The notes beneath the pieces were generated by a model. That model did no database searches, had not been told where the DNA came from, and worked only from the letters and a program-made list of their open reading frames with translations. Below, in pieces: positions 1-11,128 of a stretch of 64,000 bases of DNA (its first letter is position 1; the number at the start of each line of letters is the position of its first letter). The DNA is from CBDFGS01 sp965247255 (lineage in GTDB: Bacteria > Chloroflexota > Dehalococcoidia > Lucifugimonadales > CAUZJF01). Position numbers and translations under genes: made by a program. The stretch lies in assembly GCA_965247255.1 (NCBI GenBank), contig CBDFGS010000013.1, positions 620,001-684,000 on the forward strand. The letters run 5' to 3'.

Positions 1-491
1 ATACCGTGACAGCCGCCCTGTCCCAGCCTTTCGTAGAGATTGATGCTCTGGACCTCGCCCAGCTCGCCGGACTCGATCATCTCGCGGGCCTGCCACATCT
101 CGGGGTAGTTCCGGGGCACCACGCCTGCGGCGAAGACGATTCCGCGCGAATCGCATTCCTGGACCATGCGGTCTGCGTCGGAGAGGCTGGCGGTCAACGG
201 TTTCTCACAGCAAATCGCCTTCACACCGGCGCGAGCCGATGCCACGACGGCGTCGGCGTTGACGCCCACCGGCAGCACCGGTGCGGCGATGTCGATCTGC
301 TCGTCGTTGAACATCTCGTCCCACGTTGGGTAACCCCGGACATCGAATCGCGCCTCGAACAACGCCAATAGCTCAGGGTCGGTATCGGCCCCGGCCACGA
401 GTTCGGTCGACGGGTTGAGGACATACGCCCTCGCGACGTTCGACCCCTGCCGCCCGACACCGATTATCCCGACGCTGTATCTCTGGACCAT
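1..491 (-). CDS. Gfo/Idh/MocA-family NAD(P)-dependent oxidoreductase (N-terminal part, cut by window edge)
   Basis: Reading leftward from the ATG at 491, the frame stays open for 163 codons to the window edge. The N-terminus is a Rossmann fold with the dinucleotide-binding run VGIIGVGRQG, then the acidic strand end VAGADTD, and at about residue 95 the family hallmark CCEKPLTAS (EKP motif). These together define the Gfo/Idh/MocA oxidoreductases, which oxidise or reduce sugars, inositol and related polyols with NAD(P). The substrate-binding C-terminal domain lies outside the window, so the substrate is unknown. A purine-rich AAGGAAAG stands just before the ATG and supports this start. The next gene in the same direction, secA, ends upstream at 632; no operon link is evident. 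Confidence 0.85.
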   Translation of the reverse strand, partial: MVQRYSVGIIGVGRQGSNVARAYVLNPSTELVAGADTDPELLALFEARFDVRGYPTWDEMFNDEQIDIAAPVLPVGVNADAVVASARAGVKAICCEKPLTASLSDADRMVQECDSRGIVFAAGVVPRNYPEMWQAREMIESGELGEVQSINLYERLGQGGCHG

Positions 492-631
492 TTCTTTCCT
501 TCTTGCGGATGATAGGCAGCTTGCATCGTGATCCGGACGCGACGCGCGGGGTGGGCGCGTGGGGTGGGGGAGATGTGCGCCCCTAGAGGGTGCGGCCGTG
601 GGGTGCGAGCGGATTGCGGGAGGGCCGGCGC

Positions 632-3277
<2,646 letters not shown>

Positions 3278-3360
3278 TTGCGGTCGTCTTTCATTTGTCT
3301 GGTTGGTGGAACGGATCACTCAGTGGTGGAAACGAAGGGGCGCGCAATTGGTTACAGTCT

Positions 3361-3381
3361 GGCCCCCTTTTCAAAAGGGGG
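3361..3381. repeat. C/G-T/A palindrome between prs and secA
   Basis: CCCCCTTTTCAAAAGGGGG is a perfect 9-bp inverted repeat around one central base, in the prs-secA gap. A related, less perfect copy (six Cs, a T-run, CAAAT, six Gs) lies at 15113-15134 downstream of the ABC exporter pair. Both could act as hairpin terminators, but similar C5TTTT/AAAAG5 elements also occur as dispersed intergenic repeats, and the sequence cannot tell these apart. Confidence 0.6.
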
Positions 3382-3393
3382 TATGTAGTGGGC

Positions 3394-4350
3394 CTAATGG
3401 GGCTCGAACATTGCGCCGACCGAGAGTCCGCTGTGAATTCGGTGTATCGCCTCTCCTAGCATGGGTGCAACCGAGACCACTTCGAGGCCCCTGACTCTCT
3501 TCTCGTCTGTAATCGGGAGAGTATCGGTGACAAGGATCTCTTTCATCGAGCTGTCGTTGAGAAGCTGAGGCGCTTTGCCTGCGAACACTGCGTGTACAAC
3601 GCAGCAATAGACCTCGGTCGCGCCACGGTCTTTCAGGATCTCGGCCGCCGCGACTACGGTGCTACCCGTACCGATCTCGTCGTCAACGATCAGGGCGGGC
3701 CTTCCATCTACCTCTCCGATCAGGTTCACGGCCTCCACGCGCTCGTCGTTGCCCAACCGTTGCTTCTCGATTATGGCGATAGGGGCGTCAATCAGGTCCG
3801 CCATATCACGCGCTCGTTTCGCCGCCCCTACATCCGTGGCAACCACGACGAGGTCCTTGATCTTGCGGTCCCTGAACCTCTGCGCCAGCAACGACCTGAT
3901 CGCGTCCAATTCGTCGAGGGGGACGTTGAAGAACCCCTGGATCTGCCCGGCGTGAAGGTTCATGGTGAGCACGCGGTCGGCGCCCGCGGTGCTTATGAAC
4001 TCGGCGACGAGGCGTGCCGTGATCGCAACCCGCGGCTGGTCCTTCTTATCGGTGCGGCCGTAGGCGTAGTAGGGGATCACCGCGGTGATGCGCCCGGCGG
4101 AGGCCCTGCGGGCCGCATCGATCATGATCCAGAGCTCCATCAGATGGTCGTTCACGGGCGCCGAGATGGGCTGCACGAGGAAAACGTCCTTCTCGCGGAT
4201 GTTCTCCAGGATGCGGACGAAGGTCTCGTCGTTGCTGAACTTAAACACGTCGCTCTCGCCGGGAGGGACTCCCAGGTAGGAGCAGATGTCTTTAGTCAGG
4301 GTGGGGTGGGAGTTACCGCTGAAAACCTTGAGGTCTTCGAATAGTGGCAT
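3394..4350 (-). CDS. prs: Ribose-phosphate pyrophosphokinase (PRPP synthase)
   Basis: 318 residues, the usual length of class I PRPP synthases. The protein makes 5-phosphoribosyl 1-diphosphate from ribose 5-phosphate and ATP, feeding nucleotide, His and Trp synthesis. Visible marks: the flexible-loop segment YGRTDKKDQPRVAITARLVA, the metal/ribose-phosphate region TMNLHAGQIQGFF, and the PRPP-binding loop ALIVDDEIGTGSTVVAAAE (DDxxxTGST). The N-terminus MPLFEDLKVFSGNSHPTL matches the family well. In the catalytic flexible loop, the usual Arg-Gln-Asp-Arg-Lys run is replaced by Arg-Thr-Asp-Lys-Lys, a conservative change. A TATAAT hexamer with an operator-like dyad lies about 165 bp upstream. Confidence 0.96.
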   Translation of the reverse strand: MPLFEDLKVFSGNSHPTLTKDICSYLGVPPGESDVFKFSNDETFVRILENIREKDVFLVQPISAPVNDHLMELWIMIDAARRASAGRITAVIPYYAYGRTDKKDQPRVAITARLVAEFISTAGADRVLTMNLHAGQIQGFFNVPLDELDAIRSLLAQRFRDRKIKDLVVVATDVGAAKRARDMADLIDAPIAIIEKQRLGNDERVEAVNLIGEVDGRPALIVDDEIGTGSTVVAAAEILKDRGATEVYCCVVHAVFAGKAPQLLNDSSMKEILVTDTLPITDEKRVRGLEVVSVAPMLGEAIHRIHSGLSVGAMFEPH

Positions 4351-4518
4351 TTTTGTGCCGGTTGTCCTTTAGCTCGCCGTCATGTTCGCGATAGCGGCGC
4401 ATCAGGGGTTGGTCGAGCGAATCGGGCTGGCTGGACACGTGACAAGGGAAGCGGAGTCCATGGGGTCGGAAATTGGCGCGCCGACGGGACTGGACGGGCG
4501 CAGCGGCCCCATGAGTGG

Positions 4519-4542
4519 ATTATAGCACAGCGTGTAGCTGTG
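4519..4542 (-). promoter_or_regulatory. Candidate promoter with overlapping dyad upstream of prs
   Basis: On the minus strand a perfect TATAAT (4519-4524) is immediately preceded by the inverted repeat CACAGC-TACAC-GCTGTG (4526-4542), which occupies the spacer and approaches the -35 position. No good -35 hexamer is seen. The geometry fits an operator covering the promoter of prs, with a leader of about 160 nt. The rest of 4351-4719 shows no coding sequence. Confidence 0.45.
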
Positions 4543-4719
4543 GGCGGGTCTTCGAGAGCGCGATTACTGGTCCGTCACAAAGCAGGGGGCGGAGAGTCAT
4601 TCGACGGACTCTGGACGAACGGTTGGGTGTTTTCCGTTCGTGGTGGGCCATTTTCAGCACCCTCAGATCAAGCCCGTGTGAAGGCGAAAAGAGAGGCGGC
4701 AAAGCAGACTGGAAGGAGG

Positions 4720-5802
4720 CTACCCGGAGGAGGCCTCACCGTTTGCACCGATTCCGGCCTGGACGAGACCTGGCAGATCGAGATCGTTCGCACGATGGCA
4801 GCTGACCCAGTGGCCGGGATTGATCTCTTCGAGCACAGGGGTCTCGGTCCGGCAGATGTCGACGGCGTATTCGCACCGTGGGTGGAAGTAGCAGCCTGAG
4901 GGGGGATTAGCCGGATTGGCGACTTCACCCTGAAGTATGATGCGTTCCTGACGGATCCGCGGGTCTGGTACAGGGACCGAGGAGAGGAGAGCAGAGGTGT
5001 AAGGATGTTTGGGGTTGTTGAAGACCAACTCCGTGGGGCCTATCTCGGCGATCTTGCCGACGTACATCACGCATATGCGGTCCGCGATGTGCCTGACAAC
5101 GCTCAGGTCGTGGGCCACGAATAAATAGGTGAGGCCGAGCTCCTCCTGCAGGTCCTCCAGGAGGTTGATCACCTGCGCCTGGATCGATACGTCAAGCGCA
5201 GATACGGGCTCGTCGGCGACGATGAGCCTGGGGTTCAGCGCGAGAGCCCTGGCGATCCCAATCCTCTGGCGCTCGCCGCCACTAAAGGCGTGAGGGAAGC
5301 GCCGCATGTACTCCGGCCGCAGCCCTACCAGGCGCAGGACCTCGGCCACGCGGTCGGCCCGCTCTGAGAGGCTCTTCACACCGTGGACGAGAAGGGGCTC
5401 GCCTACGATGTCCAGGACCGACATGCGCGGATTGAGCGAGGTGAAGGGGTCCTGGAAGACCATCTGGATCTCGCTCCGCAGCTCGCGAAGCAAGAACTTG
5501 TCCATGGGCGCGAGGTCGGTGACAGTACCATCGCGGGTCCTGAAGATTATCTCGCCGCTGGTGGGTTCGATGGCACGCAGGACGCATCGGGCGGTGGTCG
5601 TCTTCCCGCAGCCGGACTCGCCGACGAGGCCCAGAGTCTCGCCCTCTTTGACCTCGAAGCTGACGTTGTCGACCGCCCGAACGTAGCCAACAACGCGCTT
5701 AAGGAATCCCCGGAAGATGGGGAAGTACTTAACGAGGTTGTTAACCTGAAGGAATATCTCGTCTGAGCCGTTGCTCTGTGTGGTTGTAGTCTCCTCGACC
5801 AA
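4720..5802 (-). CDS. Oligopeptide/dipeptide ABC transporter ATP-binding protein, OppF/DppF type
   Basis: 360 residues with all nucleotide-binding motifs: Walker A GESGCGKTT, signature SGGERQRIGIARAL, Walker B RLIVADEPVSALD and the H-loop region VAHDLSVV. After the ATPase core comes the oligopeptide-transporter C-terminal domain with the Cys cluster CYFHPRCEYAVDIC, typical of OppD/OppF proteins. It powers import of peptides or other solutes together with the preceding ATPase and permease. The start taken is a TTG three bases after the upstream stop codon, and no better start is visible. It is the last gene of a tightly packed three-gene operon. The substrate cannot be inferred; the same family also imports nickel and oligosaccharides. 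Confidence 0.92.
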   Translation of the reverse strand: MVEETTTTQSNGSDEIFLQVNNLVKYFPIFRGFLKRVVGYVRAVDNVSFEVKEGETLGLVGESGCGKTTTARCVLRAIEPTSGEIIFRTRDGTVTDLAPMDKFLLRELRSEIQMVFQDPFTSLNPRMSVLDIVGEPLLVHGVKSLSERADRVAEVLRLVGLRPEYMRRFPHAFSGGERQRIGIARALALNPRLIVADEPVSALDVSIQAQVINLLEDLQEELGLTYLFVAHDLSVVRHIADRICVMYVGKIAEIGPTELVFNNPKHPYTSALLSSVPVPDPRIRQERIILQGEVANPANPPSGCYFHPRCEYAVDICRTETPVLEEINPGHWVSCHRANDLDLPGLVQAGIGANGEASSG

Positions 5803-5805
5803 CGT

Positions 5806-6837
5806 TTAGACCTCTTGAGGGGAGTGATGGAGGAAGCAGCGAACGTGCTGATTCGTGCCCTCCAGAGGGAGGAACTCCGGATCGTGCTGGTCGCATACGC
5901 CCTCGATGAAGGAGGGGCAACGGGGCCTGAACGTGCATCCCGAGGGCCGGTTGAAGGGATGCGGTATCCATCCTGTGATTGACGGCAGCCTCTCGACGCC
6001 TTTGGCGTAAACGCTGGGGATGGAGCGCAGGAGGCCCTGTGTGTAGGGGTGCTTGGGCGAGTGAAATATATCGTCGACGGGGCCGGTCTCCACCGCCCTG
6101 CCCAGGTACATCACCACGACGTCGTCGGCCATCTCCGCAATTACGCCTAGGTTGTGCGTAATCAGCATTATGGACATGCCCTTCTGCTGCTGAAGATCCC
6201 TGAGCAGGTCCAGAATCTGGGCCTGCGTCGTAACGTCCAGGGCCGTGGTCGGCTCGTCGGCTATTAGCAGCCTCGGCTCACATGACAGGGCCATGGCGAT
6301 CATGGCTCGTTGCCTGAGCCCGCCGCTCAGCTCATAGGCGTACTCTTTTACTCGCTGGTCCGGGTTGGGGATGCCAACGTCCCTAAGAAGGCTCTTGGCC
6401 CTTTCTTCCGCTTCCTCCCTGGTGATGTCCATATGGAGCAGAATCGCCTCGACGATCTGGTTCCCGATGGTGTGAACGGGGCTAAACGAGGTCATCGGCT
6501 CCTGGAAGACGAGGGCGATGTCTCCGCCTCGGATCCTTCGCATCAGCCTGCTACCCGGCTGTTGCTTGGCGATGTCTAACTCTTGAACGGTCCCGTCTTC
6601 TCGCTCGTCGCGCCAGATGATCTCTCCGGACTCTATCCGTCCCGGGTAGTCCAGGATCTGCAGAAGGGTGCGTCCGAGGGTGCTCTTCCCACAGCCGCTC
6701 TCGCCGACAACGCCGATGGTCTTCCCCACCTCGATGTCGAAGCTGACACCATCCACGGCTTTGACGATGCCTTCGTCGCTGGGATAGTAGACCTTGAGGT
6801 CGGTGATCGATGCTATCTTGTCATCAGTAAGTACCAT
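5806..6837 (-). CDS. Oligopeptide/dipeptide ABC transporter ATP-binding protein, OppD/DppD type
   Basis: 343 residues with Walker A GESGCGKST, signature ELSGGLRQRAMIAMAL, Walker B RLLIADEPTTALD and H-loop LITHNLGVI. The C-terminal extension carries CTFRPRCPSFIEGVC, the Cys motif of OppD/DppD proteins. It pairs with the OppF-type ATPase just downstream to form the heterodimeric motor. The spacing is five bases from the permease stop and three bases to the next start, so the three genes are almost certainly one transcript. No mutation is seen in a catalytic residue. Confidence 0.93.
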   Translation of the reverse strand: MVLTDDKIASITDLKVYYPSDEGIVKAVDGVSFDIEVGKTIGVVGESGCGKSTLGRTLLQILDYPGRIESGEIIWRDEREDGTVQELDIAKQQPGSRLMRRIRGGDIALVFQEPMTSFSPVHTIGNQIVEAILLHMDITREEAEERAKSLLRDVGIPNPDQRVKEYAYELSGGLRQRAMIAMALSCEPRLLIADEPTTALDVTTQAQILDLLRDLQQQKGMSIMLITHNLGVIAEMADDVVVMYLGRAVETGPVDDIFHSPKHPYTQGLLRSIPSVYAKGVERLPSITGWIPHPFNRPSGCTFRPRCPSFIEGVCDQHDPEFLPLEGTNQHVRCFLHHSPQEV

Positions 6838-6842
6838 AGCTT

Positions 6843-7985
6843 CTAGATCTTACCGTAGGGGTCTGCCGCGTCGCGGAGGCCGTCGCCAAGGAAGTTGAAG
6901 CAGAAGACGATCACTATGACTGGGAGGGCGACGAACATTAGCCACGGGTACAACGCGACGGTCTGGGGGTTCTGCGCCTGCTGGAGCATTATTCCGTAGC
7001 TGACAGCGGGTGGCCTGAGGCCCAGTCCCAGGAAGCTTAGCCCGACCTCTGCGGTGATCATACCTGGGATAGATAGACTGACCTGCGCGATGATGTAGCT
7101 GTAGAACGAGGGCAGCATGTGGCGGAACATGATCCGAGATTCGGTAGCCCCGGACAGACGCGCCGCCATCACGAAATCCTCGGTCCTAAGCGATAGGAAC
7201 TTGCCCCGCACAACGCGCGCCATGCCTGTCCACCCAAAGATCGACAGGATTACGGTGATCGAGAGGTATACCTGGAGGACGCTCCACGACTGCGGGACGG
7301 CCGCCGAGAGCCCCATCCATAGCGGGAGATGGGGAATGGAGCCCAGGATCTCGATGATCCTCTGTATAGCGGTGTCGGCGATGCCGCCGTAATAGCCGGA
7401 AATGCCCCCGAGGAAGATTCCGCCAACAAGGCTCAGCACCACGCCGACCAAGCCGATGGAGAGCGAGATGCGGGTAGCAAGGGCCATACGTGAGAGCTGG
7501 TCCCGGCCTACGCTGTCGCTGCCGAGCAGGTACATGGAGGGTCTGGTCTCGTAGTAATCGGGGTCCGACCAGCCAAGCAGGTGAATATCAGTGGGGATGA
7601 AGCCTAAGAAATCGTACTTCCACGACCGGACGAACAGGCTGAGGGGGATTGGTTGGTCTACGAGGAGCTCGTATTCCCTTTTGAACGCCGCGTCGCGGTA
7701 CCCGCGCACAGCGTCCATGTGGGGCTTGAACGTGGTGCCGACGAAGAACCGGAGAGGCTGCGGGCGCATAACGTGAAACCGCTCGTCGACCAAAGCGGGA
7801 TCACCGGGGCCCATAAATTCGGCCAGGGGAAAGATCGTGTAGAAGAAGGACAGGACTACGGCCGATACGACGGCGGGTTTGTGTTTTCTAAAACGCCACC
7901 ACATCAGCTTCCACTGAGAGGCGACGTTGAACTCCTCATCCTCCTGGAGTTGAGCGGCCGGTATCTGTATTACTTCCTCAGCCAT
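6843..7985 (-). CDS. Oligopeptide/dipeptide ABC transporter permease, OppC/DppC type
   Basis: 380 residues. One membrane helix near residues 37-57 (AVVSAVVLSFFYTIFPLAEF) is followed by an unusually long extracytoplasmic segment of about 110 residues, then the binding-protein-dependent permease domain with five more helices. The coupling loop that meets the ATPase is MAARLSGATESRIMFRHMLP, the EAA-like motif of the family. The C-terminus NFLGDGLRDAADPYGKI is diagnostic for OppC/DppC. It is the first gene of the operon; no OppB-type permease or substrate-binding protein precedes it, although importers of this class need two permeases. The partners may be encoded elsewhere or have been lost. Confidence 0.92.
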   Translation of the reverse strand: MAEEVIQIPAAQLQEDEEFNVASQWKLMWWRFRKHKPAVVSAVVLSFFYTIFPLAEFMGPGDPALVDERFHVMRPQPLRFFVGTTFKPHMDAVRGYRDAAFKREYELLVDQPIPLSLFVRSWKYDFLGFIPTDIHLLGWSDPDYYETRPSMYLLGSDSVGRDQLSRMALATRISLSIGLVGVVLSLVGGIFLGGISGYYGGIADTAIQRIIEILGSIPHLPLWMGLSAAVPQSWSVLQVYLSITVILSIFGWTGMARVVRGKFLSLRTEDFVMAARLSGATESRIMFRHMLPSFYSYIIAQVSLSIPGMITAEVGLSFLGLGLRPPAVSYGIMLQQAQNPQTVALYPWLMFVALPVIVIVFCFNFLGDGLRDAADPYGKI

Positions 7986-8123
7986 CTCCCGTCCCTTCTG
8001 CTCGGTCGACCGACTTGCGCCTTAAATCGCCTGGGCTTGGCCAACGGCCAGCGTATAGGATTCATTCTCACGCTGTCAAGGTAGCCTATAAGCGAACCGC
8101 AGCCCCGGATTGTACCGCGCTTT

Positions 8124-8136
8124 CCCCCCCCCCCCC
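8124..8136. repeat. 13-nt homopolymeric C tract in the leader of the transporter operon
   Basis: Thirteen consecutive C residues (a G-run in the transcript of the minus-strand operon) lie between the candidate promoter and the permease start. Tracts of this length are prone to slippage in replication and to sequencing error. Confidence 0.8.
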
Positions 8137-8168
8137 AGCGGGTTGGCGCACGGCCCAAGCGCGCCACG

Positions 8169-8197
8169 AGCCTAATATAAGCCGAAGGCGTTGTCAA
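8169..8197 (-). promoter_or_regulatory. Sigma-70-like promoter for the peptide transporter operon
   Basis: On the minus strand a perfect TTGACA (8192-8197) is separated by 17 bp from TAGGCT (8169-8174), which keeps the key T, A and final T of a -10 box. Transcription would start near 8162, giving a leader of about 175 nt to the permease start at 7985 that includes the C-tract. Confidence 0.5.
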
Positions 8198-8257
8198 TAA
8201 TCGCGGGACAGTCACCCTCTGAAGGCATGCCGGGACATCAGACCCGGCATTCACGTC

Positions 8258-8956
8258 CTAGCCAAACCGCGCCAGGAGCGAGACGGGCGCAAACGAGGCG
8301 ATGGCCAGCACCGCGAGAGATAGTGCCAGCGCAACGACCCACGGGCCGTATCTGGCCGTGGTAGCGTCTTCGGACACTGTAAAACGATCGATAAGCCACG
8401 CACCGGGCCAGAACAACAAGGCCGCGACGATTCCCGTGAAGAACATACGCAGTCCCAGGATGAGCCCGACCGAAGGCGCCAGGATGAGGATCTCCACGGA
8501 CTTCAACGATAGCTCCGGGACGGTGATCCTGCCGTCGGAGAAGTCGTGGAGATTGAAGGCGACCGGCAGTAGAAACGCGCCGACAACGATCGGCAGAGTG
8601 AGGCCGTAGGCGACGGAAAGGAGGAACCATGCCCGCAGGCTGCGGGACTGCCGCCTGATCTCACGGGTGAAGACGTGTATCCCTCCGAAAAGCCAGTACG
8701 CAATGGGGGCCGTTATAAGGAACCCGGACAAGGCGCCGCTGGACCCGAAAAGCAACGATTGGAGCATAGGAGGACGATCGAGTATTTCGGGAATTCGGAT
8801 CTGGGCGAGAAAGTTGACCAGGACGGTAGCTGTGCCGAGGGCGCCAGAATAGATTCCGATGCCTAAGGCGAACCGGAGGCGGGTCCAGTCGGTGGAGGGT
8901 AATTGGAATTCAGCGGCCTTTTCCGTTGGTGGCGCCGCGGCCTCAGTATCTGCCAT
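8258..8956 (-). CDS. Multi-pass membrane protein of unknown function
   Basis: 232 residues. After a polar N-terminus (MADTEAAAPPTEKAAEF) about five to six hydrophobic helices follow, for example near residues 30-50 (FALGIGIYSGALGTATVLV), 70-95, 105-135, 150-185 and 205-225. No catalytic or binding motif is recognisable. The region between helices two and three (VFTREIRRQSRSLRAW) is positively charged and probably cytoplasmic. It is divergent from the DtxR-type regulator with a 314-bp gap, so shared regulation is possible, but no operator was identified. I do not recognise the family. The ATG at 8956 starts right at the polar segment, and the coding call rests on hydropathy pattern and lack of competing frames. 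Confidence 0.7.
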   Translation of the reverse strand: MADTEAAAPPTEKAAEFQLPSTDWTRLRFALGIGIYSGALGTATVLVNFLAQIRIPEILDRPPMLQSLLFGSSGALSGFLITAPIAYWLFGGIHVFTREIRRQSRSLRAWFLLSVAYGLTLPIVVGAFLLPVAFNLHDFSDGRITVPELSLKSVEILILAPSVGLILGLRMFFTGIVAALLFWPGAWLIDRFTVSEDATTARYGPWVVALALSLAVLAIASFAPVSLLARFG

Positions 8957-9270
8957 GTCCAGGTGCGTTCTCGCTCTCGGTCAGGCTAATCCTTGGCATA
9001 CAACACCCCCGCTGGACTCTACACGCCGTGCCCAGGGGGGCGTATCAATCGGCGTGAATTATTTCACATCCATCGCCGCGGTTGCAAGATGCGGCGGCGT
9101 TCTGTTTGGATGTCATTTACGCGATAGGGTTTGGCACGCAGACGCGATAGCGCCAAGCTCGATGTTGCGACGGCCCGGCGTCGGGCGCCGTTCGAACGCT
9201 GCGGCTGTCGTTGACTCGTCTCGCTTCCAGGTGATACTCTCGCCCCGCGTCCAGCGCTCACCCCGCACAG
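8957..9270. other. Divergent intergenic region without recognised gene
   Basis: This 314-bp gap separates the divergent membrane-protein and DtxR-type genes and must hold both promoters. I see no convincing consensus promoter, metal-box palindrome or small ORF. Confidence 0.5.
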
Positions 9271-10032
9271 ATGGCCACGCAACGCCCCACACCCACGCGC
9301 AGCCTACGGCCGCGCCTCTCTATGGCGGCCGAGAACTACCTGCTGTCCATCTTCCAGCTTGAAGAGCTCGGGCTCCGTGTAACGCCAAAGAGCCTGGCGG
9401 AGCAGCTCAAGCGCCTGCCGGTAGGGGAGGGCCTCGGGACCTCACTGCCGTCGGTTGGCGCAATGCTGCGACGGATGGTCCGAGAGGGCCTTGTCAACAC
9501 TACCCGCAACAAGGACATCGAGCTCACGGACGATGGACGCAGGTCTGCTGAGAGCATGGTGCGCCGGCACCGGCTCGCCGAGCGAATGGTGGTCGACCTT
9601 CTCGGACTAGAGCTGCACAAGGCGCACGTGGAAGCGCATCGCCTCGAGCACGCGATCTCACCGGACCTCGAGGAGAAGATCGAGGCACGGCTCGGCAGGC
9701 CCACGACCTGTCCCTTCGGCCATCCCATCCCCGGCAGCGGCTACGTCGCGGACGAGGAGGCTTCCCCCGTTAGCAGTGCAGAGGAAGGCCGCAGCCTCAC
9801 AGTCGACAGGGTGCCGGAAGAGGACCAGGCGCTGCTAGAGTATCTAGTGGCGAATGGACTAACGCCTGGGGAGAGTGTCGTAGTGGTGGAAGCGGCCCCC
9901 TATCGGGGTGTCGTCAGGCTCAGATGTCACGGGAACGAGATAGTGGTCAGCTTCGAGGTAGCGGAGCGGATTTGGGTGCGCGCTGCGGAGACCAGCGAAG
10001 ATGGAGCAACCAGCGCGGTGGGGCCGGACTAA
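9271..10032 (+). CDS. DtxR/MntR-family metal-dependent transcriptional regulator
   Basis: 253 residues. The N-terminal winged helix (about 17-80; MAAENYLLSIFQLEELG then SLAEQLKRL and a recognition-helix region SVGAMLRRMVREGLV) is followed by the dimerisation/metal domain with HKAHVEAHRLEHAISPDLE and CPFGHPIPG, a close match to the metal-ligand segments of DtxR, IdeR and MntR. A C-terminal SH3-like FeoA domain (about 175-240) completes the long DtxR architecture. Such proteins repress iron- or manganese-uptake genes when metal-loaded. Residues 1-16 are a poorly conserved Arg-rich extension, and the true start could be the ATG at 9322. No obvious ribosome-binding site precedes either. The target genes are not evident here. 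Confidence 0.9.
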   Translation: MATQRPTPTRSLRPRLSMAAENYLLSIFQLEELGLRVTPKSLAEQLKRLPVGEGLGTSLPSVGAMLRRMVREGLVNTTRNKDIELTDDGRRSAESMVRRHRLAERMVVDLLGLELHKAHVEAHRLEHAISPDLEEKIEARLGRPTTCPFGHPIPGSGYVADEEASPVSSAEEGRSLTVDRVPEEDQALLEYLVANGLTPGESVVVVEAAPYRGVVRLRCHGNEIVVSFEVAERIWVRAAETSEDGATSAVGPD

Positions 10033-10066
10033 GCGCGGCGCACCAGACGCGCGAGCGCGTCGACCT

Positions 10067-10465
10067 TCAAAGGGACTGGCGTCCTGCGAAGCCTGTGTCG
10101 ACCTCGTGCCAGAACCTTATATCGGACTCGCCTCTCTGCCAGCAGAGGTACACCTCGCGCCCGTCTCGCTGAGCCGGGAAGTCGGCGAGCCCCCTCTCGA
10201 TGCTCTTCAACTCGATTCCTTGGGCGTGGACCTCTTTGACTTGCCGCTCCAGCGTTTCAGAGGCTTCCTTGAGAGCTGTGTGCTGAGATTCCAGCTTCTC
10301 CCCCGCGTCGTGTCCGCCGTTGGAGCTCATCTGCCCCATCAGATGACTGATCTCCTCCTCGAGCCGGCTTACGGCCCGGCGAGAGCCGTTGAGATCTTCC
10401 AGCTTGGCTTCCAGCCACGGCACAAGCTCTTGCGCCTGCTCGAGCGAAAAGTGTCGTCCTTCCAT
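10067..10465 (-). CDS. DUF2203 family protein
   Basis: 132 residues, mostly helical. It opens with FSLEQAQELVPWLEAKL, has a charged coiled-coil-like middle (about 20-85), and ends with the strongly conserved signature DFPAQRDGREVYLCWQRGE followed by FWHEVDTGFAGR. This pattern is the DUF2203 family, small cytoplasmic proteins of unknown role common in Chloroflexota, Actinomycetota and Deinococci. It is convergent with the DtxR-type gene, their stop codons lying 35 bp apart. Function should be left open. Confidence 0.85.
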   Translation of the reverse strand: MEGRHFSLEQAQELVPWLEAKLEDLNGSRRAVSRLEEEISHLMGQMSSNGGHDAGEKLESQHTALKEASETLERQVKEVHAQGIELKSIERGLADFPAQRDGREVYLCWQRGESDIRFWHEVDTGFAGRQSL

Positions 10466-10627
10466 GTGACCCTGCCCCAGCCCACCGGCCGGATTGCCTG
10501 CGGTAGACTTTGATCGGCGCCATCGGCACGGTCCGAGAACCGGCGGAACGAGTCCGAGCCCGTAGAAGAATGGTACGCCAAACAGGGAGGCGGGTCTATT
10601 CCCCTCAGGTCGCAGGGCTGGGGCGTT

Positions 10628-11075
10628 GGGTCGCGTCTTTAGGCGGCATGCCGGAACACCCCCGCCCCAGGTTCTTCGTCGTCGGCCTCCTCAGAATGAC
10701 ATTGGCGCGACGAACTCTGTCGCCCTGAGCCGCGAAGGGCCTGGGGCGGCTGGGTCGCGTTTCTAGGCGGCAGGCCGGAACGCCCCCGCCCCGGATTCTT
10801 CGTCGGCGGCCTCCTCAGAACGACATCGGCGCGACGAACTCTGTCGCCCTGAGTCTGCGAAGGGCCTGGGGCGGTTGGGTCGCGTCTCTAGGTGGCAGGC
10901 GGAGCGCCCCCGCGCCAGGTTCTTCGTCGAGGACTCCTCAGAACGACATCGGCGCGACGAACTCTGTCGCCCTGAGCCGCGAAGGGCCTGGGGCGGCTGG
11001 GTCGCGTCTCTAGGTGGCAGGCGGAGCGCCCCCGCGCCAGGTTCTTCGTCGAGGACTCCTCAGAACGACATTGGA
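10628..11075. repeat. Tandem array of about four 122-125 bp GC-rich units
   Basis: Units begin with GGGTCGCGTC at 10628, 10752, 10877 and 10999 (periods 124, 125 and 122 bp). Each contains GCCCCCGC, then TTCTTCGTCG, CTCAGAACGACAT, and CTCTGTCGCCCTGAG. The last two units are nearly identical, and the first is the most diverged. There is no sustained reading frame across units. The related degenerate text near 16200-16250 (CCTCAGCATGACAT) suggests a dispersed repeat family of this genome. The unit boundaries are arbitrary because the array is continuous. Confidence 0.85.
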
Positions 11076-11098
11076 GGGGATGTCGTCACTCCGATAGA

Positions 11099-11128
11099 TT
11101 GTTCGTCTGGAAGGCGATGTGGTAATAT
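11099..11128 (+). promoter_or_regulatory. Candidate promoter for the leader RNA/exporter transcript
   Basis: TTGTTC (11099-11104), an 18-bp spacer, then TAATAT (11123-11128). Both hexamers match consensus at four or five of six positions. It lies directly after the tandem repeats and points toward the structured RNA and the ABC exporter genes. Confidence 0.5.

Noticed and set aside
10628..11075. CRISPR array
   Set aside because: Repeat units are contiguous and 122-125 bp long without unique spacers, and there are no cas genes in the window.
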